This document shows, in pieces, positions 35,961 to 47,210 of a DNA stretch of 64,000 nucleotides. Source of the stretch: Acanthococcus lagerstroemiae (lineage: Eukaryota; Arthropoda; Insecta; Hemiptera; Eriococcidae); NCBI GenBank assembly GCA_031841125.1, contig CM063106.1:16864001-16928000 (forward strand). The letters run 5' to 3'. A model generated the notes under the pieces. It did not search any database, had not been told where the DNA came from, and saw only the letters and a program-made list of their open reading frames with translations. Made by a program: the position numbers and the translations under genes. Numbering within the stretch: the first letter of the stretch is position 1; each line of letters starts with the position of its first letter.

Positions 35961-36216
35961 ATCAAATGAGCTCCTTTTTGTCGGTTCGAAACCGGTGCAA
36001 AAAATTTTTGTAAATGCTTTCATTATTTCGCGACACGTCCAGGCTTTAAGGCCACTGGGCATTTGCTCGCTTGCCCGGCGATGTCAAATGAGCTCCTTTT
36101 TGTCGGTTTGAAACCGGTGCAAAAAGTTTTTGCAAATGCTTTCATTATTTCGAGACACTTTGTTTTAGCCAGGCCTTAGTTGTGCCAGGTCACCGGGTAT
36201 TTGCTCGCTTGCCCAG
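35961..36216 (+). repeat. Two-unit tandem duplication, about 122-138 bp per unit
   Basis: Both units contain TCAAATGAGCTCCTTTTTGT, CGGTT.GAAACCGGTGCAAAA, AAATGCTTTCATTATTTCG and ATTTGCTCGCTTGCCC. Unit 2 carries about 16 extra bases (near TTGTTTTAGCCAGGCC). Few substitutions separate the units, so this is one of the younger duplications. Confidence 0.88.
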
Positions 36217-38924
36217 TGAGCCACTCCGTCCCTAATACACTACAATTTTGAGGTCTTCCCCTCAGGATCACCATTTTAGCTTATCTAAGATTCTAATCTC
36301 AGACCTATTCTCTTCACGGAATCCTGAAAAGCTGAGTGCGGGCAAGAAGTAACTCTTGCATCGTAGAGTCAGACTATTCAATTTTTAAATCAACAAATTT
36401 CGTTCAGGTTATTACTTGCAGGAGGCGCATCAGTTTTAACAGGAGACTCGACCGAATTCCGATTATGCAAATATTTATGCGCGATTTGAAATATATTGTC
36501 GTCGATATTATTCAGAGACGACCATGAAGTAAGTCTATAGTCGCTAGGTGCAAATTCCTTAAATTTAAACGAGCACAAATTTTTCAATAACAGGGTCCCT
36601 CCTCGAATTCCAGTCGAGAACAAATAGCCGGCGTGAATTAAAATGATTGTTGAACGAGGTTCTTAATGCGAGTGATTTGGTGGAAAAGAAAACTGAATAA
36701 CATTTAACATTTTATTCTCGAATCGTTTAATATCATCAATTATATGACTCCGCCTCGAATGGCCCCGCTTCTTCTTATACATAAACACACGAAATGAATA
36801 TCATTAAAGAAGAAATGTACGAGAAAAAAAAAATCTATACTCGTTGGTAATCCTGCAGGTGAATGATCGGAAAAATTAAATATCCTTCTTTCTTTCTTTC
36901 TTTCATACATAAGTTATACTTCTGTTAAATGTTCAAGTTTGCTGGAGATAATAGAAAAATTGTATTTAATCGGTACTTAAAAACCATGAAACTTACAGAT
37001 AGCTTAGTACATATTATTTTACACCAGTCACAAGAGCAGAGGGGACTTGACAAATCCTCAGGGAGCCCCCTCAAAAATACTGAAAAATTATACAAGATAA
37101 AGATTTTTAGTAGGTATTATTTCGATACTTATCAGCCCTCCATGAACCCCCACTCTAGCTTGGCTCTTTTCGCTTATAACACCAGCCAAATCACCCGTCG
37201 AAATAATAAGGAGGTCGATGTTATTAAACTAAAGACGATTACTTAACGGTAGTTCAACGTTTGAGAGATTTTTTATTTTCTACACCTCACGAAATTAAAG
37301 AATCTACATTTCCTAATTTAAAACATGAATTCATCTGAATGCGGTTTTCACATATTTGTAAGAAAAATCGACTTTTAGCACTGTATTCTTCCACTTTGTA
37401 ACGACAGAAAACATTTTTCTTTCTCTTTTTTCCAAGAATTCTAATTAAAGGTGCACATATTACTTCGGGTTTGGATATTTTTAGCGTATTTTCGTTTAAT
37501 GATATCGCCTTCAAGTACACTGAACCACTTTTTTAAGCCCGAAAAATATTCAATTAAGCGATTCTTAACCTTATCTTTAATTGAAAGAAATCTGTACATC
37601 CACGATAATTTGCTTTACCTAGATACCTGCACAGTTAAAAGAGAGTCAATATAATTTTTATTTTCTGTAACAAGTTTTGAACGAAAATATGAAGTTTTTA
37701 TCGAAATTGTGGAATTCATAATTTTTGAAATATTTAAGCTTCTATAGTAAGATGATAACTTCCCTGTCATACAGGAACAATACTTACTAATTTTGGATAA
37801 CTGAAAAACAAGTTTTGTTTCTTGCTCTTCCTCTTCAGCTTAAAATCCATGCAATTATAACTACACGTGTCAAAAATAAGACACGAGTCTAAAAGACCTT
37901 CTTTTTCCCCATGACGATACTTTCAAAATTCCGATAACGATATCTCGTTTCCGGGGTTGCATCACTGAAGGACCAGCGTAGCCACCTCCAATATCTCAAC
38001 TTTCTAGCACAAACTGTTCACGCGTGGCAGAATTTTTTTCGGTTTTCTAGCATTTTGGATTTTGGACTAACAGCTGTTTCAAATGAGGCTTCTCATTTCA
38101 ATAAAATAATTTCCCATAGAATAACGTAAAAGAGTCCAGTAGACGCGCCGACATGAATGAACACATGGAATACTCGCATACTGACTTGACATTGGGTGGG
38201 TGGGTGGACATGTCCATGTCGTCAACCGAGATGGTGTTGATATAAATATGGATATGAAATATTGAGTGGTCATACATGTCTATTTCTGTCTAACTCTTAT
38301 ACCTTCATGAATTCTATGTAGACTGTCTCTTTTTAGAGTCTACCTGACAAAAATATCGAATAGCACCTACTAGACTAGTCTCTCCACGTGTACATTATGT
38401 GGTACATTCATGTGGACATGTGTTTCGCGGATACAAATTCCGTTAGACTTGAAGACTTTTGAAGTTTCTTGTACAAATTATGATTCTTTCCATTTAGGAC
38501 TCTTCGAAACTCTCAAAACTAGCAAGTTAGTTGAGACTTGGTACGAACGTTACAATATTATAAAGCGTGTGTGATTTCAGTGTTTCTTTTGAGGTGAGCA
38601 ATCATCCCCAAAGTCTCTCCAGAGTCTTCTCACCCTACACTTGCTACTTGTTAGTGTTGAACAAAATCGTGCTCTGAGAAAATTTACTGGTAACAATTAT
38701 TAGAATAGACCTTCTTCAAGTCGACGTCATACAATGAGTTACAGTACTTTATTATTGTTAGCAAAAATTCCCATTTTGCGCCAAGGAACGTGTTGAGTCC
38801 CGTAAAAAAAACATACGGAGCAAAAATCATTATGTTACTACCTGAGAATAAGAAATTTCTTAGAAACTAGAAGTTTATTAGCAAATGCTAAAAAACCTTC
38901 GTCGATCTCCTTTTTTATATATTA
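36217..38924. other. Unassigned DNA
   Basis: There is a short (CTTT)n run at 36886-36905 and an AAGACTCTTC-type tract at 38440-38640. The 105-codon frame at 36929-37246 has no recognisable domain, and other frames overlap on both strands. Confidence 0.4.
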
Positions 38925-40900
38925 TTGTCTGTAAGTTTCCAGTCGCTTGGTACTTTTTGATATTTTAGTGTTATGTTAAACATTGTTGTTATTTCTTTTG
39001 TTAGTATGTCGCCCGCGTATTTAATGTGTTCGTTTGTTCTTTTGTCGTGACCTGGAGCCTTGTAATTTTTTAAGTTTTAGATTATTGTTTTCATATCACT
39101 TTCAAGGAATTCTGGTTCTTTATTATCGTTGTTAGGTAGTTTCTCCGGTCACTGACGCGATGCTCGAAAGGGTAGTTCCTGTGGCTGGGGGTGCGGTGTC
39201 ATAGGGGCCACTTTGGCATGCGTGCATCGCCATACGTCACACCACACACCATCGTTGTTAGGTAGGGTTCTGGTTACTTAGGGATTTTGTGCTATATGTT
39301 TTGTACAGTTTTGAGTAAAATCTAGTTGCTATCTTGTTTATTTGGGATCTGTCGTTTTTTGGTAGGTAATAGGTATGTTATCCAGTTTGTTTCTATATTT
39401 AGTGATTTTCTAATTTTTTTATACTCGTTGAATCCTCCAAAATTACTTGGATAATTTTGGTTTTTTCCCTCTCCCTGTGTTCCCTTGTTCTTTTTTTAAA
39501 TAGTTTACTTACCAGGTTTAATATTCTACTTTATTTTCTGTACTTCTCTTCCTTTTATTTAGAAGAAGTTTTCTTGTTTTGTGTAAAATTTTTAGTTCCT
39601 CCTTTAATTCGCTCCTAAAGCACTTTTTTAGGAGTTTTTTTTTTTTTTCAATGGAGTAATACTGTATTGCTGTCTTTATTGTAGTGGTCACATTTTTATA
39701 TTCAAGTTCTGCTTGTTTTTCTTTTATTGTTTCTGTGGCTGTGTTATTGGAGTCGTTCGACAATAATTTAGTTATAATACTTTTGTATAGGTTTTATCGT
39801 CTGTTATTTTGGTATTCAGTTAGTGTTCCTTGTGGAATCTCATATTTTGGGTTTCTATTTGACACGTGATAAACCTGTGGTCTGAGTGGAAAGGCAAATT
39901 TCTTAGGACGTTAAAATTCTTAATGTAGTCTATTCAGGTTTTTGTCACTTCTTTTTTGGGGGCCCGCTAATTAATTTTGTATTTGGATAATCAAATTCTT
40001 TCATTTTTTTCAGTTTTTAAGGCAATTTTTCGATATTTTTGAAATTTCTTTTCCGCAAAACAAGCCCTGAGTCTATTTGATTTTTATATTCCTAGTTTGG
40101 TGATATCCATGTCCACCTCTGTGAAATGCGTTTTTTAAATAGTGTATAGCAATCTTTAGATCGTATTTCTGGCAGAAACGAAGCATCCTCCACCTTCTCT
40201 CGTTTCTCTTTTCATATAGCAGTAGTTACCCAGGTATCTAGATTCCCCTTCTAGTTTTTGACCCACCCGGCTGTTGAAGTCTCCCATTATTACTATTTGG
40301 TACCCTTTTTTGTGGTTGAACGGTTCTATAATTTCCCCTAGTTTTTCGTAAAACTCTTCCATTTCTATATTTTCTGAGGCTGATGTGGGTGAATATACAC
40401 TTGCACTACTATGTGGTGGTTTTATCCTCTAGTTTTAATTCCAGTTTTCCTATTCTGCCGTTAATGGAGGTTATTTCTGATATACATATATATTTTTTAC
40501 TTCTGGTTTTATCAAGAATCCTATTCCTCTCTATCCTTCTGTGCTGTTGGGGTGATAGAAAATATTGATTTCTTTGGTTGTTAATAGTTTTTCGGTAGGG
40601 CGACGCACTTCAGATATACATAAAATATGAATATTTGAAGTTTGAAATGCATTTTCAAGTTCGTAAAAATTATGGTCCTTAAAGTTCTTACATTTATGGT
40701 TCCAAGATTATTTGTAATTTTCTTATCGTTTCAAGAATTTTTTGTTTCTTTGTACCTTTGGCCCACATTTGGTGAGGGGGAAGAGCCATAATCGCCCTCG
40801 CTGGTTAGGCTGTCTGGACGATGCTGTTAACACAATAACTGAATCTGAATAAAATCGGTTCATTTCAGCACTTACTCGTCAGTATCAGTTCGGAAAAAGA
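38925..40900 (-). mobile_element. LINE relic: AP endonuclease and start of reverse transcriptase
   Basis: Read on the minus strand, about 40700 shows LGTINVRTLR-like sequence, then about 40620 ILCISEVRRPTEK, the N-terminal endonuclease blocks. 40362-40156 encodes MEEFYEKLGEIIEPF with IVIMGDFNSRVG, the GDFN catalytic motif. About 40110 reads RWTWISP. After a Lys-rich linker (39763-39518), 39065-38930 reads KNYKAPGHDKRTNEHIKYAG and KYQKVPSDWKLTD, the first RT block. The catalytic YADD region is absent, so the copy is truncated at about 38925. Many frameshifts are present, and a 111-bp insertion splits it at 39140. Confidence 0.85.
39140..39250 (+). mobile_element. 111-bp insertion with 15-bp TSD
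   Basis: ATCGTTGTTAGGTAG at 39125-39139 is repeated exactly at 39251-39265. The insert contains GATGCTCGAAAGGGTAGTTC, which shares ATGCTCGAAAGGG with the 3' domain of the local SINE but lacks the tRNA head. It is probably a 5'-truncated SINE relative mobilised by LINE machinery. Confidence 0.82.
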
Positions 40901-40909
40901 ATGTCAAAT

Positions 40910-43230
40910 TTTAAAAAGGTCATTTTTCCAGGGGAAACGTTTTAAATTTTTCGATTATGATTTTAGCTGTACTTTGAATGCTGAATACGATGGCGTTATC
41001 CATTTTTTTCAAGAACCTCTCATTTTCCATATTCAAAATAAAAATTTTATTAAAATTTTCACTTTTTATTCATTTTTGTCGTGCAGAAATAGCTCTACAC
41101 TGATACCCATAACAATACTGAGCGCGTATGGTTTTTCGATCAGTAGTATCATCTTGATGATACTAAAATTTGTGTAGTGTTATGGTTGTAAACATCTCCA
41201 TAATGAAAAGAACAGGGGCTTAGAAAGGTTTCTTTTAGGGGAGGGGACAAGGTACAAAAATTATAACAGTTCAAATCGATAAGTAAAAGAACAAAAGTTT
41301 TTTATCCTCTAAATATAAGAGGTAATAAGGAAAAGTTTGTAAATCTCCGAAAATCTAGTAAGTATTGTCTCTGAAATCTCTCAAGGCGCCTTCTTATGAC
41401 TAGCTGAATAATTTTTCAATTTCCATCAACTTTCTCCGGAACGGAGTGGTAACAAACGATACTCTGTACCCCCTCACAAATTTCCCTAATTTCTTAAGGG
41501 TCTATAATGTACGTCAATAGAAAAGAAATGAAGAGGTGCGGATGGATACTTTCGAAAGCAGAAACGTTGCACATACTGGCCATAATGGAACTTAATTTTT
41601 GAGTTATAACTCTTTTCTTTAGAATAGACCTAAAGTACATGGGAAAAATTTCTGAAGAAAAGAGTCATAACTCAAAATAACAAGGGGAGACATGATGAGA
41701 TGTGACGATATACCATAAGCAAATTCGAGTTAGAATGCCAGTCCATGAAGAGTTAATTTAGGGGCCGTCTCAAGTATGATTGCGACAGTTTTCTTCATAA
41801 CATTTTTGAAATTGTAATGCTCTCTAGTTCGGGTTCTGCTCTCTCAGTGGAGCCTTCAAAATGAAAGTTTGTACCAAAAAATTTTTATAAATGGATCAAA
41901 TAGATGATCTTTTTCGTAGTTTTATTCGGTTTCTGTTGTCTGTAATGTTCAAAATTCACAAAGTGTACTTTTTCCCCATAATTCAGCAAGAGGTCATTTG
42001 CCCTGCGATTTAACGTTTTTGCAAAATTCTCGGTACTCCGTCATTGCACTAATGAGAGCAATTTGTTGTGGTCAAATTAATTTGTTCGAACGAACTCAAA
42101 TTTTTGGTAGCTTTAAAGCAAAATTTCAAAATTTTTTACGGGGAATCTTATGTTGAACCCATGCTTAGCAGTCGGACCACTCATAGTTTTTCGAGTTCAA
42201 TGAAAATTTGGATATCGAGTTTTTGTAATAAAAGGAACACGTTTAGGTGCACTGGGAACAAATTATTTTAAAAAGGCGAAATTTTGGACCATCCTACTGA
42301 AAATACCACTTCCCATAGACTCGCTAAAATGTCACAGAATATTACTGGTTTCGCAGTCGAATTATGTTTCCCCTCATTCCGAAATCAGGCTACTTTCTTG
42401 TTCAGTTCCCTGGTTGTAGTCAGGATGGTTTTTTACCCTTAGAAAATATATTCTACATGCACACGTGAATGATGCATAAAATATTTAATGAATATAGAAT
42501 GTAATATGTAAAATATTCAAAATATAGGAGTGATAACAAATAATGTGTAGTAATAGGATTATAAAGTTTAGTGTCTGGTGTCAAGTATGATTACCTATTT
42601 ACGTATTTATGACGAAAGTCTGTAATTTTTAATTGAATGTTTATGATTTTCCAATAGAAAACAAAGGGAATTTATCAAAAATTAAAATTGGGGTGAACGG
42701 TTCAGAATAAAACCGAAAGTCGAGCGTTAAAGAACCATAATCTGACCATCCCTAAATATTATTGTCATCTTTCCAGCTCAAAATTAGCGATGTTCTGAAA
42801 ATTTTATAGATTGAAAATTAAATAAAAATAAAAATAAAAAAATTAAAAGCGAACGCAATACGGTACATTGCTTTGCAAAAACTTTAATGATTTTAATGAA
42901 CATCTGTACTAATGCTAATGCATTTATAAGGACTTCAATTTCAATGTTACTTACTCATTTATAAAATTAGAAAATATTTCAGATTACACATGTATACTAG
43001 TTCGCGTGTTTATACACATGCACGTTCCAAGAAAACGACCTGATGATCCCGAACTACATTCTTCATTGAGTTTCTTCCAGGGCTTTGGAAAATGGATACA
43101 GTTAGCTTTTAGTTTCAAAAAGGTCAACAAGATAATTCCTTAGTCACTCGACGTCTCCTGCTTGACTTCTTCGGGTACCTCTTCCTTTCTCTCTCAAAGA
43201 AAGTGCGAGGGTTGTCCAACATCTTCTTGG
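40910..43230. other. Unassigned AT-rich DNA
   Basis: CTCAAGTATGATTGCGACAG near 41771 and GTCAAGTATGATTACC near 42579 are loosely similar and might mark ends of an old element of about 0.8 kb. (AATAAA)n-like simple sequence lies at 42820-42845. No gene was recognised. Confidence 0.35.
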
Positions 43231-43239
43231 CATCGCAGG

Positions 43240-43506
43240 CAGTGGCGGATCTATAAATTTTCCAAGGGGGTGTTTTGAAAATAAAACTTGTTTTTTGTAT
43301 TTTCATTTTATATACTTTCATTTTATTTTCGGTAGTCGTCATTTCTCAGTTGATTCTTGATATATGTTGAAGTCCACGCAAGACTACAGCACTGCAGGTG
43401 GACACGTTCACTACATTTTTATATAATGTGCTTTCGTAATGTTTTTTTTCTACTTCGGCCCGAAGGGAGGTGTTCGACCCCCCCCCCCCCCATAGATCCG
43501 CCACTG
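43240..43506. mobile_element. hAT-type MITE
   Basis: Fifteen identical terminal bases, CAGTGGCGGATCTAT, occur on the left and, inverted, at the right end. Flanks ATCGCAGG and ATCGCGAG agree at 6 of 8. A C-run of about 13 lies just inside the right end and GGGGG just inside the left. Confidence 0.8.
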
Positions 43507-43606
43507 ATCGCGAGAAGTAATTACACTACTCGGTTCATCATTTGTGTCTTCATAACTGAATGTACGCAGCAAGAAGCAATCTAAATCCTGCTTCTATTCA
43601 TATACG

Positions 43607-44741
43607 CAGTGGTATCCCGAAGAGAGTATATGGCGTATACGCCGTATACTCTCAAGAATTTCCCGAAAAATCAGGGGTAGTATACGCCGTATACTCTCAA
43701 GAAATGAACGAAAAAGTGAAGAAAAGAAATGAAAGAAGAAGGTTATGATTTGTAGAAACATGAAAGGGAAAGGAATAATATGAACATCATCAGAGAAAAT
43801 GAAAAATTAATCAGAATCAGCTTATCTGTACTTTTGCGAGGCTCGCCAGGCTTGTGTAAACCTGCGTGCTCATACATGATAGCGTACAAATACAGATTTT
43901 TACAAGTTACACAGTGTTGCATCATTTTCGGTGCGGTTAGCCGTGTTTCATGTGCTGAAGTACTATGCTATAATGTCAAGTTCTAAGCATGGTCCACTGA
44001 AACATTTGGATTTCGAAAAGCCATTAAATACGACAACACTAGCCATGCTCATGGTGCTCCCTCAGTACCAGTATCGTCCTCCCTGACTTGGCCTGAACAA
44101 TGGACTGCTGAACAGGCACAAGAATTCCAGGCGAAAAATTCATGGTTGAGCTGGCGAGAAGGTAAGTTAAGATGTTTGCTTTGCATGGAAGGAAAAACCA
44201 ACGTGCAGTTTCACGAAAGAAGTACCGGAATGGAGCGAGCAATCGAACTAATCAGCTAGCTTCATTGCGGAATAAAATAAAGAAGCACGCGGAGACTGAG
44301 GAACATATTTTAGCAGGGAACATTGCGAAGAAGGGAAGCGAGAAAATATTGGAGACAATACTTCTCACGGACGCCAATACAAGACTTTTCAGAACAGTGT
44401 ACTATGTGTAGCGAAAAATCATCGCCCCTTCCTGCAGTTTGAGGAATTAGTTAAGCTACAGCAAGTCAAAGGCTTTACATAGCCGACAGACAGGCACACG
44501 CATGGTTCACATCATAGCAGGGAAGATGCGCAGATGCCTCATTTCTCGCCTCATTCAATCCAATTCAAAATTCAGCATAATGGTGGATGAATCAACTACA
44601 GTCAGCACTAAGTCCACGCTAATTGTATGTACATTACATCGTACTTTGGTGGTGATTCTTCTATTGTAGCATTCCTTACTCTGACTGAACTTGATGGACA
44701 AGGAAAATTTCTTAACAGGGTTATTCTCATAAACAGTACTG
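43607..44741 (+). mobile_element. Degenerate hAT transposon with KIAA1586-like transposase
   Basis: From 44080 the frames read LTWPEQWTAEQAQEF, WLSWREGKLRCLLCMEGK and LASLRNKIKKHAETEEH (a TTF/BED-type zinc-finger region with CLLC and later His), FRTVYYVAKNHRPFLQFEEL then VKLQQV, and KMRRCLISRL with FSIMVDESTTVSTKSTLIVC. This order matches the hAT-derived KIAA1586-like group. Stops and frame changes and the lack of the C-terminal dimerisation domain make it a relic. The left end is probably CAGTGGTATCCCG at 43607, beside a palindrome. The 3' end is lost where a second CAG-start sequence begins at 44742. Confidence 0.8.
43622..43653. repeat. 32-bp palindrome near the hAT left end
   Basis: GAGAGTATATGGCGTATACG continues as CCGTATACTCTC, self-complementary apart from one mismatched pair. 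Half of it (TATACGCCGTATACTCTC) is repeated at about 43682-43699. Subterminal palindromes can be transposase-binding sites in hAT elements; that role is inferred. Confidence 0.75.
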
Positions 44742-44957
44742 CTCAGAGGCGTCGCTGGAAAATTTTTATGGGGGTAATTTTTTCAGTAGTGTTGACCGAT
44801 ATTCATCGGCGTTGGTATATTTTTTAGGGGGGGGTGTAGTATGTTGTATCAAAGTGTCTAACAGTCATGGTCATTTAAAAATTTAAGAATCAGCAAATTA
44901 CACCTTGAAAGAGGAAATAAAGAATTCAGAATTGGAAAATTCTATTATAATGACCAG
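44742..44957. mobile_element. hAT-like end without a partner
   Basis: CAGAGGCGTCGCTGGAAAAT followed by GGGGG, and further on a G8 run, looks like a hAT terminus. No inverted partner was found, so it may be a truncated MITE that cut into the transposon relic on its left. Confidence 0.4.
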
Positions 44958-45590
44958 GGCTGCAATTTTTATGCAAATATGCATATTTTTATCTATGGAG
45001 AACAGGCATAAGTTTCAGAAGATCTTCACGAATCACAGAATTCTGAGTCAAATGATCAGCACTTCATCTGCATATTTCGCATATGTTGGCATTTACCGCA
45101 TATTTTGCACCAATTCTGCTTATTTTTCAATTCCCCCCTCTCCAAAAAAAAGCTATTTTTTAGTTCTGAGAATGATATCCGACTCCGAAAAAAATTGAGA
45201 AGACTTTAATTTAATGATTAATGGTTCAGTAGAAAAGCTTTTAGAAAAATATTTTTTTTGCACGCGAGATAACCTTTCTCTTGCCCGCATCAAATTCATT
45301 AATCATCAAGAAATTACGAATAAGTGCATTATCTCCTGGGTGCATCTCCTGCTAAAAGAAGATTGGACTCTTAAGGAGATACTTTGCTGGATCATTTTAA
45401 AATATGATAAAAATTGTCTCAGTGTATCCAACTTAATTTGTCCTTTGAAATGATACACCCATATTATACTTGCATATTTATGCATATTTTACAATTTTGG
45501 CGCATATTTTCGGCATAAATTATTTAGACTGAATTCAGCGCATAAAATATGCGCATATTTCGCTATTTTTTCTGCGAAATATCAGTTTAC
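44958..45590. mobile_element. Candidate hAT-type element rich in GCATATTT
   Basis: It starts CAGGGCTGCAATTTTTATGC. GCATATTT or its complement recurs at both sides (AAATATGCATATTTTTATC at the left; GCATATTTTCGGC, AAATATGCGCATATTTCGC at the right). An 80-codon frame in the middle (45214-45453) is unrecognised. The right boundary is not fixed by a target duplication. Confidence 0.45.
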
Positions 45591-46021
45591 AAGAGTCTTC
45601 GAATGTATGACATGCTCATGTGGGTCGTGTGAGACGTGATCACCATGCGCGTATTAAGGCCCCAATTTAAGGTCTTGGCTCTCCCGACTTTCACCTAAGT
45701 GATTTCATGTTTTTCTCTTTTGTGTTATAGTCGTCGACTGAAATATTTAAAAATTGGCTAGCTTGAAATTTTTCTATACAGCTCCACGTCCCTCAGATCT
45801 TTTAATAAAAATACCACTTTTTCAAAACTTGATTAGGGCAGCGCACGAAAGAAGGCTGGGCCTATAACCTAAAATAAGACCCAACCTAATACCTAATAAG
45901 CCTGACCTGAAATTCGGTAAATAAAAAGATAAGCATAGTTCAAATAGAAATTTATGAGTAAGTTATAACTGAAATGATAATTAATTGATCTTACCAGGTT
46001 GGGCCTTATTAGGTTACATAA
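45591..46021. other. Unassigned DNA
   Basis: 45835-46010 has repeated AACCTAATAAG/GGCCTTATTAGGTT pieces near the edge of the 0.7-kb repeat and may be its continuation. Confidence 0.35.
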
Positions 46022-46768
46022 CACTATTTTTCATGAGTATCGCATACCTCGGCTCCAAATAGCTCAAATTTCACTTTTCTGGTGTCGATCGTTAACCAAC
46101 TACCACTACAACAACTATCCAATGTTTGATTTCTGGATAAATTCCATTTGACTAACGTAACACTCGTAAATCCTCTAGGTTACACAAAAAACATATCGGA
46201 GCACTTTTTACGATACTGGAAAATCATCAATCGGCATATCTCACACCAGTGGACTAATGTCTTGATAAAAACAATTGGGCAGTGTTGCCATATCATGAAG
46301 GAACAACTTTGCTGTACGTTTTAATGCAGTCTAAAGCATAGCAGTCAAGATCGGTACATTGGGCTTTAAATTGGAGATCCGGGCCTTATTGGGCTCATCT
46401 ACATTGTGCAATAAACTTAAGTTTTTTCCACCCTGAAAATGTAGTATTATAGACGAAGAAGTATATCTAGCTTTAGTTTATTATTTTAGCGCATTCATAG
46501 TGAATGGGGGGGGGGGAGATCACTTATTTTCAGATTTAGACTTCGTTAGACACCCTGTGCATGTGTATTGCGATTTAAGTGTATGGTACGGAACTACTAA
46601 TTGCCGTATCACATAGCACTAATTCGTTCACAAATTTTTTATAATTACAAGTACAAATATAATTATTGTCCTTTAATTTTTTTCTTCTTTTTTTTTTGGG
46701 GGGGGGAGATTTTGATTATTTCTACCCCAGTATTACCCGTCCACCCCCTCCCCCTCCTCAGCGAAGCC
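46022..46768 (-). repeat. Interspersed repeat of about 0.7 kb, copy 2
   Basis: It is the reverse-complement counterpart of 11768-12466 with the shared blocks in reverse order (TGAGTATCGCATACCTCGG, CGATCGTTAACCAACTACCA, ATCCGGGCCTTATTGGGCTC, GCGCATTCATAGTGAATGG). It contains extra simple sequence (G and T runs at 46690-46708). Confidence 0.78.
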
Positions 46769-46969
46769 CATGGTACTCTGCTCATAAATGCGAGAAAATA
46801 ACATTTCATCTTGTATAATAATGCCCTTAGCTTTAGTATAATATACTTGTACACTTGCATTTCGTGCGTCGATTTTTCGATTTTTAGAAAAATAAGGGAT
46901 AATATATTCTCGAGAAAATTTTCGGGGACACTATGCATACATGCTTCATCCAAGATAACGAAGTATAAT

Positions 46970-47210
46970 CGGGGACGTAGCGAAGAGTTTCTTCTGGAGC
47001 GGCATAAATTGTTAAATTCCCAACAGGCTCAATTCAAAATGCCCAAGTATCAATCAAAATTTGTTGTATTGGCTGAAAAAAAAGAAAGAAAAAAAACCTT
47101 TTGACATGTTGGATTTTTCCAACTTTTGATTCATCTACCAAAATTTCCCAACTCCGGCGGAGGCTTGGGGGCAGGGTGCCTCCCTGTGCCCCCTCCTATT
47201 TTCGTCCCGG
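46970..47210. mobile_element. MITE related to 4562-4766
   Basis: It starts CGGGGACGTAGCGAAG and ends CTATTTTCGTCCCGG. It shares AAATTCCCAACAGGCTCAAT, CAAAATTTGTTGTATTGGC and TTTCCCAACTCCGGCGGAGG with the first copy. Flanks match only 5 of 8, so it is probably older. Confidence 0.72.

Noticed and set aside
36929..37246. 105-codon plus-strand frame
   Set aside because: No known domain, no splice context, AT-rich composition like the flanks; likely chance.
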